From Arenibacter palladensis (lineage in GTDB: Bacteria; Bacteroidota; Bacteroidia; Flavobacteriales; Flavobacteriaceae), in contig NZ_FQUX01000003.1 in assembly GCF_900129275.1 (NCBI RefSeq), positions 1 to 64,000 on the forward strand: a stretch of 64,000 nucleotides of DNA. The letters are read 5' to 3'. A program made the translations under genes and the position numbers. Positions 16,066-25,697 of the stretch are shown here, piece by piece; position 1 is the stretch's first letter; each line of letters starts with the position of its first letter. The notes beneath the pieces were generated by a model. It saw only the letters and a program-made list of their open reading frames with translations, did not search any database and was not told the DNA's origin.

Positions 16066-17216
16066 TGGATATTTTGGACCAGTACAAAGAAGTTCGTACT
16101 TATACGGAGCAAATCTGCAAACCACTCCAAACCGAGGATTATGTGGTGCAGGTAGCCGAATTCGCCAGTCCGGCAAAATGGCAACTGGCACATAGCAGTT
16201 GGTTTTTTGAAACCTTTATTTTGCTTCCACATCTCCCGGATTATAAGCTTTTCAATAAAGATTTCCCCTTCCTGTTCAATAGTTATTACAACAATGCGGG
16301 AGATAGGGTATTAAGGGCGAAACGCGGTAATCTTACCAGACCAACAACCGATGAAGTTTATGCATACAGACAATATGTGGATACTGCCATGGGGCAATTA
16401 TTGAATCAAAAGTTGGATGCCGACATCGTTCAATTGGTCACTTTGGGCCTGCATCACGAGCAACAACATCAAGAGTTATTGCTGAGTGATATCAAATACA
16501 TGTTTGGTCAAAACCCACTATTTCCTGCCTATGATTCCGACACTAGTTTATTGGACCAAGAAAGGAATATAGAAACAGGTAGCGTGAAAATCCCAGAAGG
16601 TGTATACACTATTGGTTACCAGGGAGAAGGTTTTTGTTTTGACAATGAATTGGGAGTCCACAAAGTATATTTGCACGATTTTGAGATTCAAAAAGGCTTG
16701 GTGACCAATGGCGAGTACCTTGATTTTATTAAAGCTGGCGGCTATAAAGATTTTAATTTGTGGTTGGATGAAGGTTGGTCATGGTTAAGGCAAAACCAAG
16801 TTTCAATGCCTTTGTATTGGCATGAGATAGATGGCCAATGGATGCATTATACCATAAAAGGATTTCAGAAAATAAATGAAAACGACATTTTAAAGCACAT
16901 AAGTTTCTACGAGGCCATGGCTTTTGCAGAATGGACAGGCATGCGGTTGCCCACAGAATTTGAGTGGGAAATAGCTTCAGGCCAACTTAATTGGGGGCAG
17001 CGCTGGGAATGGACCAATAGTGCTTATTTGCCTTACCCTGGTTTTAAAAAAGCCGATGGTGCTATTGGCGAGTACAACGGCAAATTTATGATTAATCAAA
17101 TGGTGCTTCGTGGTGCCTCCATGGCTACTTCACCAAAACATAGCAGGCCCACTTATCGCAATTTTTTTCACCCAAGTGCCCAATGGCAATATACCGGAAT
17201 ACGATTAGCAAAATGA
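16065..17216 (+). CDS. egtB: EgtB-type hercynine oxygenase (sulfoxide synthase)
   Basis: The 383-residue protein has an N-terminal DinB-like four-helix part (1-165) and a C-terminal FGE-sulfatase-like domain (about 170-383). The iron facial triad is visible: His43 in WQLAHSSWFFE and His131/His135 in HEQQHQEL. The second domain shows VTNGEYLDFI, MRLPTEFEWEIA, WEWTNSAYLPYPGF and RPTYRNFFHP. EgtB joins hercynine (trimethylhistidine) to a thiol substrate using O2 and Fe(II). No egtA or egtC is present, so, if it works alone, it probably uses cysteine or another thiol directly rather than gamma-glutamylcysteine. It is coupled to egtD by an ATGA overlap. Confidence 0.92.
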   Translation: MDILDQYKEVRTYTEQICKPLQTEDYVVQVAEFASPAKWQLAHSSWFFETFILLPHLPDYKLFNKDFPFLFNSYYNNAGDRVLRAKRGNLTRPTTDEVYAYRQYVDTAMGQLLNQKLDADIVQLVTLGLHHEQQHQELLLSDIKYMFGQNPLFPAYDSDTSLLDQERNIETGSVKIPEGVYTIGYQGEGFCFDNELGVHKVYLHDFEIQKGLVTNGEYLDFIKAGGYKDFNLWLDEGWSWLRQNQVSMPLYWHEIDGQWMHYTIKGFQKINENDILKHISFYEAMAFAEWTGMRLPTEFEWEIASGQLNWGQRWEWTNSAYLPYPGFKKADGAIGEYNGKFMINQMVLRGASMATSPKHSRPTYRNFFHPSAQWQYTGIRLAK

Positions 17217-18160
17217 ACAAACAATTCGCCATAGATGTTAAAGAGGGGCTAAGTAAAACCCCAAAAAGGCTGTCCTCAAAATATTTTTATGACGAAAAGG
17301 GTTCTGCACTGTTTTCCGAAATAATGAAATTGCCCGAGTATTATTTGACCAATGCAGAGTTTGAAATTTTTCAAAAGAAAGCTTCTGAAATCATAAAAAT
17401 TTTGGGCGTAACAAATCAAAAAAGCTTCGACCTTATAGAACTTGGTGCTGGTGATGGGTACAAAACCATTGAATTGCTTAGAGCATTGGACAGCTGCAAT
17501 TTTCAATACCAGTATACCCCAATCGATATTTCCGCAAAAGCCCTACATCAAATTGAAGGAAATATCCAGCGGCAATTTCCAAAGAAAAAAATAAGCCCCA
17601 AACTAGGCGACTATTTTCATATTCTTCATGAATTAAAGGCCTCTCCCCTTCCTAAAGTGGTATTGTTTCTTGGTTCCAATATTGGCAATATGGAAAATGT
17701 GGAAGCCAATGCCTTCCTTAACCAACTTAGTGAAAACTTATCTAAAGGAGATAAAATTATCCTTGGAGTAGATCTAAAGAAAAGTAAGGACATTGTTCTA
17801 CCTGCGTACAATGATAGTCAGGGAGTAACCAGTGCGTTTAACCTCAATCTATTGAGTAGAATAAACAGTGAGCTGGAAGCCAATTTTAATACCGATTTAT
17901 TTGAACATACTCCTATGTACGACGAACAGGAAGGAGTGGCCAAAAGTGCTATAAAAAGTATTGTGAATCAAGAGGTGGAGATTAAAGGTTTGGACATGAA
18001 AGTAGCTTTCAAAAAAGAGGAACAGATCCACACCGAAATTTCACGTAAATACGATGACTCTGTAATTCAAAAAATCTGTTTAAATACGGGACTAAAAATT
18101 ATTGGTAAGATCACGGATTCCCAAAACTATTTTGCCGATTATATTATTGAGAAACAATAA
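17213..18160 (+). CDS. egtD: EgtD-type L-histidine N-alpha-methyltransferase
   Basis: The 315-residue SAM-dependent enzyme is recognised by SSKYFYDEKGSALFSEIMKLPEYYLTNAE near the N-terminus, the SAM motif LIELGAGDGYKT, YTPIDIS, VLFLGSNIGNME, LGVDLKKSKDIV and YDDS with the C-terminal TGL stretch. EgtD trimethylates histidine to hercynine, the substrate of EgtB. I use ATG 17213, which overlaps the EgtB stop (ATGA), rather than the open frame from 17183, because family members start close to this point. It is the last gene of the redox run. A C-S lyase (EgtE) to finish ergothioneine is not in the window and may be elsewhere. Confidence 0.93.
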   Translation: MNKQFAIDVKEGLSKTPKRLSSKYFYDEKGSALFSEIMKLPEYYLTNAEFEIFQKKASEIIKILGVTNQKSFDLIELGAGDGYKTIELLRALDSCNFQYQYTPIDISAKALHQIEGNIQRQFPKKKISPKLGDYFHILHELKASPLPKVVLFLGSNIGNMENVEANAFLNQLSENLSKGDKIILGVDLKKSKDIVLPAYNDSQGVTSAFNLNLLSRINSELEANFNTDLFEHTPMYDEQEGVAKSAIKSIVNQEVEIKGLDMKVAFKKEEQIHTEISRKYDDSVIQKICLNTGLKIIGKITDSQNYFADYIIEKQ

Positions 18161-18240
18161 TATAAAGAATAAAAATTTGGCTTACAAGAATAGGTCCTAG
18201 TCAAAATTACGTAAATTGGAACTTAATAAAATAGTTGAAA

Positions 18241-19080
18241 ATGGTGTCAAGAACATTAATTATAATAGCGATAATATTATGGTCCTGCAGAAGTAATGAC
18301 TTGGATAATGGGGCATTGCAAGCGGATAGTTTCAATATAGAAAAAGACTTCCTATTGGTACAGTATGATTGTAAAACCGATGTTGATGACCTACATACTA
18401 TAGCTGCCTTTTTTACCCTCATGTCCGATCCCAATTTTTCTAAAATAAATTATCACGCCGTTGCAGGCACCTATGGTATTCAGAGTGGTTTATACGTCCC
18501 TCCCAATCCATTGTTAGAATTGGCATTTAAGGACAATTGGACGGATGCACATAATAATACACAAACCGCAGTGGAACAAGTTAGGTCCAAAATTACTGCA
18601 ACCCTCTTAAACAAAGGTGATGTATGGATAGCCGAGGCGGGCCAATCAGACTTTACCGCAGAACTTATTAAATCCATTCAAGCCAATTTACCAGAAATAA
18701 ACACCTCCGAAAATATACATGTGGTGCAACATTCTGATTGGAATGAAAAATCTACCTCTCCAGAGGATCTTGAATTTGTAAAGAAAAACACCGATTATCA
18801 TAAAATACCGGACGGCAATGTCGTTGGTAATGGGACACCAGGGTTTCTGACAGCAGAATACACCCAGTGGAAGGATAAGATTACAAATCCGCAACTGATT
18901 GAAGTTTGGGAACTCGCTATTGAAATTTCAAATGAATATAACGGAAAGGATGGACGCTACAACAATAAGGCCATTTCACAAGGTGGTATGGACTTTTCCG
19001 ACCTCTCTGAGGTTTGCTGGATTTTGGGAATTAATGATATTAAGGATACGGCTGAATTTTTTAATATCTATTCCAATTAA
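18241..19080 (+). CDS. Nucleoside-hydrolase-like lipoprotein
   Basis: The 279-residue protein begins with a lipoprotein signal (MVSRTLIIIAIILWSC). Residues about 40-60 read VQYDCKTDVDDLHTIAAF, which resembles the metal-binding DxDxxxDD motif of inosine-uridine nucleoside hydrolases in a degenerate form. VWIAEAGQSDFTAELI and MDFSDLSEVCWILG appear later. It is probably a member of the DUF1593/IUNH-like superfamily, acting at the cell surface or periplasm on glycosides or nucleosides. An in-frame TTG at 18235 is an alternative start, but ATG 18241 fits the signal better. It lies 80 nt after egtD and may or may not belong to the same transcript. Confidence 0.7.
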   Translation: MVSRTLIIIAIILWSCRSNDLDNGALQADSFNIEKDFLLVQYDCKTDVDDLHTIAAFFTLMSDPNFSKINYHAVAGTYGIQSGLYVPPNPLLELAFKDNWTDAHNNTQTAVEQVRSKITATLLNKGDVWIAEAGQSDFTAELIKSIQANLPEINTSENIHVVQHSDWNEKSTSPEDLEFVKKNTDYHKIPDGNVVGNGTPGFLTAEYTQWKDKITNPQLIEVWELAIEISNEYNGKDGRYNNKAISQGGMDFSDLSEVCWILGINDIKDTAEFFNIYSN

Positions 19081-19293
19081 AAATTCCGCCCATCCTTAAG
19101 CAAATAATTTTGTAGAAAAGTCTAATTGAAGGTCACTGGTCTTTTGACTTTTGAAAACAACATCTACCTAATTTAATATTTATAAATTGGGCCAAGGAAA
19201 TTAATGGTCTCCGTATTGACATTATCGGTTTGCAATTCATAGTTCCCCGTCACTCTATTACTTAACTTTTACAAGTTTATAAAGTAAATAAAT

Positions 19294-20571
19294 ATGAGAT
19301 TTTTCGGACTTTTAGTAATTATTTGTTTAACGGCAACATTACAGGGCCAGTCTTTTAAAGGTAATATTAGTCATGGAAAAACAAGCTTTAATTATCAAAT
19401 AGAACTTGCGAAAATAGAAGGTAAAACAAGGGCATTTTTTTCAAGTATGGCAATGAATGCTTTTGAAATACCCTGTCAAAACACAACTTATGACAACGGC
19501 TCCCTCAATTTTTATGTGATCAGTGATTTTTATACCTATGAATACAAGTTCTTGCCGTACAATCGGAACTTCAAAGGACAGTTAAAGGTTTATTCCAATG
19601 AAACAGAACAATTATTAAACACCTTTGAGACCGAGCTGACCCCTGATAATATAACGGAATCGGAGTTAATTGAAAAACAGGAATTAATCTTTGTTTCAAA
19701 TAACCTGAAGCTTCATGGGACCTTATGGAAGCCTAAAAATCCAATAAAAAAGGGATTGTTTTACGTGACTTCCTCTCAAGGAAATGACCGAAGTGGTACC
19801 AATGCCGAAGCACAATACTTTGCAGATTTAGGGTACACTGTTTTTAATTATGATAAACGTGGAACTGGCAAATCTGAAGGGGATTGGCAATCCGCAACCA
19901 TTGAAGAACTTTGTGCCGATGATATCAATGCCTTGGAATTCTTCTCCAAAATATCCTCACTGCCTTTATCGGAGATTGGTATTAAAGGAAGCAGTCAGGG
20001 AGGTATAAAGATACCTTATATCTTGTCTAAAGTGCCCGATTTGGGTTTTGGAGTCTCCATCAGCTGTCCCGGTGGAACCATTTTGGAAAGCGATTTGAAC
20101 CATTGGAAAAATTTGAACTACGATCTGTTAGGAAAAGCTAATATTGATCGGGCTCTAAATGTTCAAAAAGCAGGATATGATTATCTCGCAGGCAATATTT
20201 CATACGAATCATTGCTTACGATAAAAAATGAAAACGGCAAGGAAAATTGGCTTAAGCATATATGGATTCCCGAGGAGGGTGTACAAAAGGATTATAAGTT
20301 GAATTTTAGTGGATTACCGTATTTTGAGAAAATAACACAGCCCATATTGGTAATTCAAGGATTATCGGATGAAATAATTCCCATGGATAGTTACAAAACC
20401 ATCGAAAAAGTAATTAGTAAATCCAATTCAAATAATTATAAAGTCATTACTTTAAAAAACACATCACATTCTATGACATCCGTTAATAATGAATTTCCTT
20501 ATTTTGAATTATTAACACCGGAGTATTTAACAGTAATTACCAATTGGCTCAAAGTAATTGAAGCTAGATAA
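19294..20571 (+). CDS. Secreted alpha/beta-hydrolase (S9/dienelactone-hydrolase-like)
   Basis: The 425-residue protein has a signal peptide (MRFFGLLVIICLTATLQGQ), an N-terminal beta-rich region to about residue 120, and an alpha/beta-hydrolase domain with GLFYVTSSQGNDRSG, FNYDKRGTGKSEGDW (typical DxRGxGxS), nucleophile elbow GSSQGG, acid in LVIQGLSDEIIP and histidine in KNTSHSM. Similar flavobacterial proteins act as periplasmic esterases or peptidases. The gene stands alone with 213 bp before it. I cannot name the substrate. Confidence 0.85.
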   Translation: MRFFGLLVIICLTATLQGQSFKGNISHGKTSFNYQIELAKIEGKTRAFFSSMAMNAFEIPCQNTTYDNGSLNFYVISDFYTYEYKFLPYNRNFKGQLKVYSNETEQLLNTFETELTPDNITESELIEKQELIFVSNNLKLHGTLWKPKNPIKKGLFYVTSSQGNDRSGTNAEAQYFADLGYTVFNYDKRGTGKSEGDWQSATIEELCADDINALEFFSKISSLPLSEIGIKGSSQGGIKIPYILSKVPDLGFGVSISCPGGTILESDLNHWKNLNYDLLGKANIDRALNVQKAGYDYLAGNISYESLLTIKNENGKENWLKHIWIPEEGVQKDYKLNFSGLPYFEKITQPILVIQGLSDEIIPMDSYKTIEKVISKSNSNNYKVITLKNTSHSMTSVNNEFPYFELLTPEYLTVITNWLKVIEAR

Positions 20572-20726
20572 TTACTCCAAACAGTAATTGCTGAAATAAT
20601 GGCCACATTATTGCTAAGATAAATGTCCCATAAATATTGAAAATTAGTAACTAATCCCGGTTCTTTGTCCAAAACACCCACGGTGTAAATTATAACCTAA
20701 AACCATCGAAAAAATCTTCTGGAATT

Positions 20727-22691
20727 ATGATGATAAGACCCCTGCTTTTACTTTCCATATTTTTAGTTGTTCAGCAAACGTTTTCACAAAATTTTAAAAT
20801 CAGCTCCCCGGACAAAAACATTCTGTTACATATTAAAGTTGATGGTACCATATCCTGGTCCGCTTCTTTAAGCGGCAATGTGTTGATCAAGGAAGCTAAA
20901 ATAGGTATGGATTTTTCTTCAGGGGTAGATTTTGGGGTAAATTCTAAGGTAAAGGACCATACGATAGAAGAGTTTTCTTCCATGATCTACCCTGCAATAT
21001 CCCATAAGGATGCTGAAATTAAGGATGAATATGTTCAATTGTCCATTAATTTCAAGGGGCAATATCAGCTAAGATTTAGGGCCTACAACGATGGGGTTGC
21101 TTATCAATTTATAGACAAGAATAAAAGGGAAAGAAATGTAATATCAGAAAAGGCCATGTTCACGTTTCCGGAGGGGGCAAAATCCTTTTTTCCCCAAGAA
21201 GACAGTATGTACTCGCACAATGAACGTTCCTATTTGAACAAATTTGTAAATGAAATATCAGCAGATGAGTTTTGTAGCTTGCCTGTAGTATTTGCAACAG
21301 ATAGCGGAAAAGTGTTGTTCACCGAAACCGCCCTTCATGATTACCCTGGCATGTTTGTTAGAGGGAACGGGAATACCTCTGTAGATGCCCTTTTTCCAAA
21401 ATTTGTACTGGAAGTGGAAGTTGATAAGGCACAGCCAGATCGCAACCAAACCATTACCCAGGAAGCGGAATATATCGCACAAGTATCAGGTAATAAGGAG
21501 TATCCTTGGAGAGTTTTTATAATGAGCGATGACGACCGCACCTTTGTAGAGAGCAATCTCACATATCAGTTATCGAGACCACAGGCCTTTAAAAACACGG
21601 ACTGGATTAAACCGGGCAAAGTGGCATGGGACTGGTACAATGCCAATAATATTTATGGGGTCGATTTTAAATCAGGGTTAAACACGGCTACCTACAAATA
21701 TTATATTGATTTTGCTTCTGCCAATAAGATAGAATATGTAATATTGGATGAAGGGTGGACAAAATCCACTACAGAAATCCTTGCTTTTAATCCGGATATA
21801 GACGTAGCCGAATTGATTAGGTATGGAAAGGAAAAAGGAGTGGACATTATACTTTGGACGCTTTGGAAACCCTTACAGGCCAACCTTGTCGAAATCCTTG
21901 AAACCTACAAAAGTTGGGGCGCCAAAGGAATTAAGATCGATTTTATACAGCGTAGTGACCAATATGTGGTGAATTCCTACGAGCAAATAGCAAAAGAATG
22001 TGCTAGACTGGAATTATTGGTTGATTTTCATGGTTCGTTCAAACCTTCGGGCTTAAGACGTGTATATCCCAATGTTATCAATTATGAGGGTGTTAAGGGC
22101 AGTGAAAACAATAAATGGAGCAAAGATGTTACTCCGGAACACAATGTGACCATCCCTTTTATCCGAATGGCCGCAGGCCCAATGGACTATACCCCTGGCG
22201 CTATGAGCAATAGACAAAAGGCCAATTTTGGCATTAGTGGTAAGCGACCTATGAGCATGGGGACACGGGCACATCAAGTGGCTATGTATGTGGTTTATGA
22301 AGCTCCCCTACAAATGCTTTGTGAATCGCCATCAAGGTACTATCAAGAACAAGAGACCGTAGATTTCATCACACAAATTCCAACAATATGGGATGAAACC
22401 ATTGTGCTACAGGGTGCTATTGGCGATTATATAGCGGTGGCCAGAAGAAAGGGCGATAAATGGTATATTGGGGCTATGACCGATTGGACATCCAGGGATT
22501 TGGAATTGGATCTTTCGTTCTTAAAAGAAGGGAACTATGAAATGGAGGTATATAGGGATGGTATAAATGCCAACCGCTATGCAGAAGACTACAAAATAGA
22601 TGTTATGGAAGTCAATAGGGAATCCAAAATCATTGCAAAAATGGCTCCAGGTGGTGGATGGTCGGCCATTATCACAATTCCGAGCGTTTAA
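20727..22691 (+). CDS. Glycoside hydrolase family 97, retaining-type
   Basis: The 654-residue secreted enzyme (signal ending TFSQ) has the three GH97 parts: an N-terminal beta-supersandwich (about 25-290), a TIM barrel (about 295-560, from KVAWDWYNANNIYGVDF) and a small C-terminal beta domain. GH97 is known to contain inverting SusB-like alpha-glucosidases and retaining alpha-galactosidases. This protein has GIKIDFIQRSDQ with Asp405 where retaining enzymes carry their nucleophile and NYEGVKGSE with Glu454 at the acid/base place. That predicts a retaining enzyme, more like alpha-galactosidase than SusB. No SusC/SusD genes are adjacent. Acts in the periplasm or outside. Confidence 0.92.
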   Translation: MMIRPLLLLSIFLVVQQTFSQNFKISSPDKNILLHIKVDGTISWSASLSGNVLIKEAKIGMDFSSGVDFGVNSKVKDHTIEEFSSMIYPAISHKDAEIKDEYVQLSINFKGQYQLRFRAYNDGVAYQFIDKNKRERNVISEKAMFTFPEGAKSFFPQEDSMYSHNERSYLNKFVNEISADEFCSLPVVFATDSGKVLFTETALHDYPGMFVRGNGNTSVDALFPKFVLEVEVDKAQPDRNQTITQEAEYIAQVSGNKEYPWRVFIMSDDDRTFVESNLTYQLSRPQAFKNTDWIKPGKVAWDWYNANNIYGVDFKSGLNTATYKYYIDFASANKIEYVILDEGWTKSTTEILAFNPDIDVAELIRYGKEKGVDIILWTLWKPLQANLVEILETYKSWGAKGIKIDFIQRSDQYVVNSYEQIAKECARLELLVDFHGSFKPSGLRRVYPNVINYEGVKGSENNKWSKDVTPEHNVTIPFIRMAAGPMDYTPGAMSNRQKANFGISGKRPMSMGTRAHQVAMYVVYEAPLQMLCESPSRYYQEQETVDFITQIPTIWDETIVLQGAIGDYIAVARRKGDKWYIGAMTDWTSRDLELDLSFLKEGNYEMEVYRDGINANRYAEDYKIDVMEVNRESKIIAKMAPGGGWSAIITIPSV

Positions 22692-22960
22692 TATTAATTA
22701 ATACCTCTTTATCACAAGGGGAAATGACATTTAAATACAATCACAATAAATTGTAAAATGGGATATCTTTGCCCTAGTGCTTATATCACCCTTTTATATC
22801 AATCAACAATAAACACAATGCCTCGAATTTACGTAAATTAGATGTGATAAATCAAGACTAGTAAGGAACCTATAGTGGATGCAAGTGAACAGAAACAACA
22901 AGACAATTGACTACATACCAAAATCAAAAATTTGAGAATTACTTGCTAACAAAAAAGAAA

Positions 22961-23461
22961 ATGAAACTACCTCCATACTATAAATTTCCAGAAATCGATT
23001 CCGATACCTTTGTTCTACGGCAAGTTGAAATTGAGGATATTAAAGACATTGTTGAAATATCGTACTATAACTCCCAACCGGCTTTAACGGTTGGGGATGC
23101 AATAGCAATGCATGACGAAATAAACAAGGACTATGAAAACGGTTCGTCAATTCATTGGGGCATTGCGGACAAACGAACAAATGTAATAATGGGAACAATA
23201 GGCTATTATCGTGGTTTTGACAATGGCATTGGAGAACTTGGTTGCGTTTTAAAACCTGAATTCAGTGGAAAAGGTATTATGACTGCGGCAGTGAAACTTG
23301 CAGCCGAATTTGGAATTAACACTATCGGGCTTACAAAAGTTATAGCGATTACGACCAAACAAAACAGCAGGGCCGTAAAACTATTTGAGCGTCTCAACTT
23401 TATAAGGCAAGTAGATCTTCCAGAAGATGAAATTGAATTTCAGTACATTAAGGGTGACTAA
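22961..23461 (+). CDS. GNAT-family N-acetyltransferase
   Basis: The 166-residue cytoplasmic protein has the GNAT core: FVLRQVEIEDIKDI, IGYYRGFDNGIGELGCVLKPEFSGKGIMTAAVKLAAEF (acetyl-CoA pyrophosphate loop in the FSGKGIM stretch) and the RimJ-type late motif KVIAITTKQNSRAVKLFERLNF. It most resembles the RimJ/RimL group that acetylates protein N-termini or small amines. ATG 22961 follows AACAAAAAAGAAA; an open frame from a TTG at 22907 adds residues not seen in the family. It stands alone, preceded by 269 bp without a gene. Confidence 0.85.
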   Translation: MKLPPYYKFPEIDSDTFVLRQVEIEDIKDIVEISYYNSQPALTVGDAIAMHDEINKDYENGSSIHWGIADKRTNVIMGTIGYYRGFDNGIGELGCVLKPEFSGKGIMTAAVKLAAEFGINTIGLTKVIAITTKQNSRAVKLFERLNFIRQVDLPEDEIEFQYIKGD

Positions 23462-23614
23462 GGAGCAAGTGCAAATCAGTTTACTTCCCAAGTCTTATGG
23501 GCCGATACTTAGTTTACTGAACTAAATTATTTATACTTTTAAAAACATTTCCTTTTAACATTGGATTGATTAACCTCTTAAAATTGTAAATTCAGATTTC
23601 AAAAAAAGAATATT

Positions 23615-25336
23615 ATGCCATTACGAATCTCGCTATTCCTAGGAGCGATTATAACTTCCCTCCTTTTTCCCTCCTGTCAGGGCACAGTAAAAGAATCTGC
23701 AACCATGCTTATTTATGGAGGAAATATTTATACCGTAGATATTACCCAGCCCATGGTGGAAGCAGTAGCTGTGAAAGGCAACACCATACTATTTGCTGGT
23801 AGCCTGGCCGAAGCCGAGCAATACAAAAGCGACCAGACCCAACTTTTGGATCTAGAGGGCAAAACAATGACCCCAGGATTAATAGAAGGCCATGGCCATT
23901 TTATGGGATTGGGGTACAATGAATTGAATTTGGATCTCAGTAACACTAGCAGTTATCAGGAAATTATAGATGCCGTAGCCGAGAGGGTAAAAACGACAGC
24001 ACCTGGAGAATGGATTACGGGTAGAGGATGGCATCAAAGCAAATGGAAAGAAATGCCTTCAGAAATGGTAAATGGCTTTCAAACACATGATTTGCTTAGT
24101 GAGGTTTCCCCGGACAATCCTGTTTACCTTGGGCATGCCAGTGGTCATGCAGGTTTTGCCAATGCCAAGGCCATGGAAATCGCTGGTCTATTGGAATTAT
24201 CCAAGGAAGGAATAAACAAATTTGAGGTTGAGGGTGGCGAGGTAATGCGAGACGCTATGGGAAGGCCTACGGGTATTTTCAATGAGCTCGCCGTTAGCCT
24301 TATTACAAAACATATCCCGGACAACACCCCAGCAAAAAATATTGAGGCATTTGAAATGGCGGTTGCCGCCTGCCATAAAAATGGTATTACCGGTTTTCAT
24401 GATGCGGGCATAGGCAGGGAGACCATTACACTTTACCAAGAAATGAAGGCTAAGGATAAAATGAAAATTCGCCTATACGGGATGCTAACGGGTTGGGATA
24501 AAGAGTTGATTAACGAATGGTATGAAAAAGGACCAATGATAGATCCCGATAATTTAGTGACGATTAGATCCGTTAAACTAAACTGTGACGGTGCATTAGG
24601 TTCCAGAGGGGCTTGGTTATTGGAATCCTATACAGATAGACCGGGGCACTTTGGGCACGAAACCCTGCCAATGAATTTTGTGGAAGAGACGGCACTCAAT
24701 GGGTTACAGTACGGTTTTCAAGTATGCTCACATGCCATAGGCGATAGGGCCAACAGGGAAGTACTAGACCGTTACGAATCGGCCTTTGCCAAATTCCCAC
24801 AATTGGCCACCGACCACAGGTTCCGTATAGAGCACGCACAACATTTACATCCCGAGGATATTCCACGCTTTGCCCAATTAGAGGTAATTCCCGCCATGCA
24901 AGCCATACACATGTCTTCGGATAGGTCTTGGGCCATTGACCGTTTGGGAGAACAGCGCATAAAAGAAGGTGCCTACATGTGGCAAAGCCTTTTAAAAAGT
25001 GGTATCCCCATTGTGAATGGCACCGATGTACCGGTGGAACCCCTAAACCCAATTGCGAGTTTCTATGCCAGTGTAACAAGAAAAACTTTACAAGGAACAC
25101 CTGATGGAGGTTATGAGCCTGCAGAGAGGATGACAAGGGAACAAGCGCTTAAATCCTATACCTTAGATGCTGCCTATGGTGCATTTGAAGAAGACATTAA
25201 GGGCTCTATTACTTTTGGGAAATTGGCAGATTTTACGATATACGACCAGGATTTAATGAAGGTCCCAGAAAAAGAACTCTTGAACACGGAAATAGCCATG
25301 ACCATTTTTGATGGCCAAATTGTATATACCAAGTAG
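23615..25336 (+). CDS. Lipoprotein amidohydrolase (YtcJ/amidohydrolase family 3)
   Basis: The 573-residue protein has a lipoprotein signal (lipobox-like LFPSC) and the amidohydrolase-3 pattern: LIYGGNIYTVD, GKTMTPGLIEGHGHFMGLG (metal-binding HxH), GRGWHQSKWKE, HASGHAGFANAKAM, CHKNGITGFHDAG, LNCDGALGSRGAWLLE, VCSHAIGDRANREVLD, FRIEHAQHLHPEDIPRF, GTDVPVEPLNP and the closing GSITFGKLADFTIYD. Relatives include N-substituted formamide deformylases and many uncharacterised exported enzymes in Bacteroidota. It should work outside the cytoplasm on an amide or cyclic substrate. The next small gene follows 25 nt later. Confidence 0.9.
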   Translation: MPLRISLFLGAIITSLLFPSCQGTVKESATMLIYGGNIYTVDITQPMVEAVAVKGNTILFAGSLAEAEQYKSDQTQLLDLEGKTMTPGLIEGHGHFMGLGYNELNLDLSNTSSYQEIIDAVAERVKTTAPGEWITGRGWHQSKWKEMPSEMVNGFQTHDLLSEVSPDNPVYLGHASGHAGFANAKAMEIAGLLELSKEGINKFEVEGGEVMRDAMGRPTGIFNELAVSLITKHIPDNTPAKNIEAFEMAVAACHKNGITGFHDAGIGRETITLYQEMKAKDKMKIRLYGMLTGWDKELINEWYEKGPMIDPDNLVTIRSVKLNCDGALGSRGAWLLESYTDRPGHFGHETLPMNFVEETALNGLQYGFQVCSHAIGDRANREVLDRYESAFAKFPQLATDHRFRIEHAQHLHPEDIPRFAQLEVIPAMQAIHMSSDRSWAIDRLGEQRIKEGAYMWQSLLKSGIPIVNGTDVPVEPLNPIASFYASVTRKTLQGTPDGGYEPAERMTREQALKSYTLDAAYGAFEEDIKGSITFGKLADFTIYDQDLMKVPEKELLNTEIAMTIFDGQIVYTK

Positions 25337-25361
25337 GATTGATTTTAAATGTGATTATCCC

Positions 25362-25697
25362 ATGAATTATAACAATAAAAAATTTAGAACTGTCCTAAAC
25401 TCTGATAACGGGGAAACTTCCCCTGAAACTATTTTTCAATACAGGCAAAAAGACAATATTCTGACTTCTGATTATCAGGGCGGGCAAATTGTAAAAGGAC
25501 ATTTGATAGGGATGGTGGACAAGGAGGGCAATATAGATATGCGGTATCATCAGGTTAACGATAAAGGAGAATTAATGACCGGGGTCTGTAATTCAAGACC
25601 AGAAATTTTGTCCAACGGAAAAATCAGACTTCACGAAAGTTGGCAATGGACCAGTGGTGATAAATCCAGCGGAAAATCAATAATAGAAGAGATTTAA
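25362..25697 (+). CDS. Small conserved protein (homologues often mislabelled N-acetylglutamate synthase)
   Basis: The 111-residue protein starts MNYNNKKFRTVLNSDNGETSPETIFQYRQKDNILTSDYQGG and has a repeated beta pattern: GQIVKGHLIGMVDKEGNIDMRYHQVN, GELMTGVCNSRPEIL, GKIRLHESWQWTSGD. The layout suggests a small beta-barrel. I recall similar proteins labelled N-acetylglutamate synthase without evidence; there is no GNAT fold here. I use ATG 25362, 25 nt after the amidohydrolase stop, rather than an in-frame start at 25308 inside that gene. Function unknown. Confidence 0.75.
   Translation: MNYNNKKFRTVLNSDNGETSPETIFQYRQKDNILTSDYQGGQIVKGHLIGMVDKEGNIDMRYHQVNDKGELMTGVCNSRPEILSNGKIRLHESWQWTSGDKSSGKSIIEEI

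Noticed and set aside
22826-22839. AATTTACGTAAATT palindrome, with a similar AATTACGTAAATT at 18205-18217 upstream of another gene
   Set aside because: Short AT-rich dyads; two partial copies are within chance in a 64-kb AT-rich window, and the two downstream genes share no theme.
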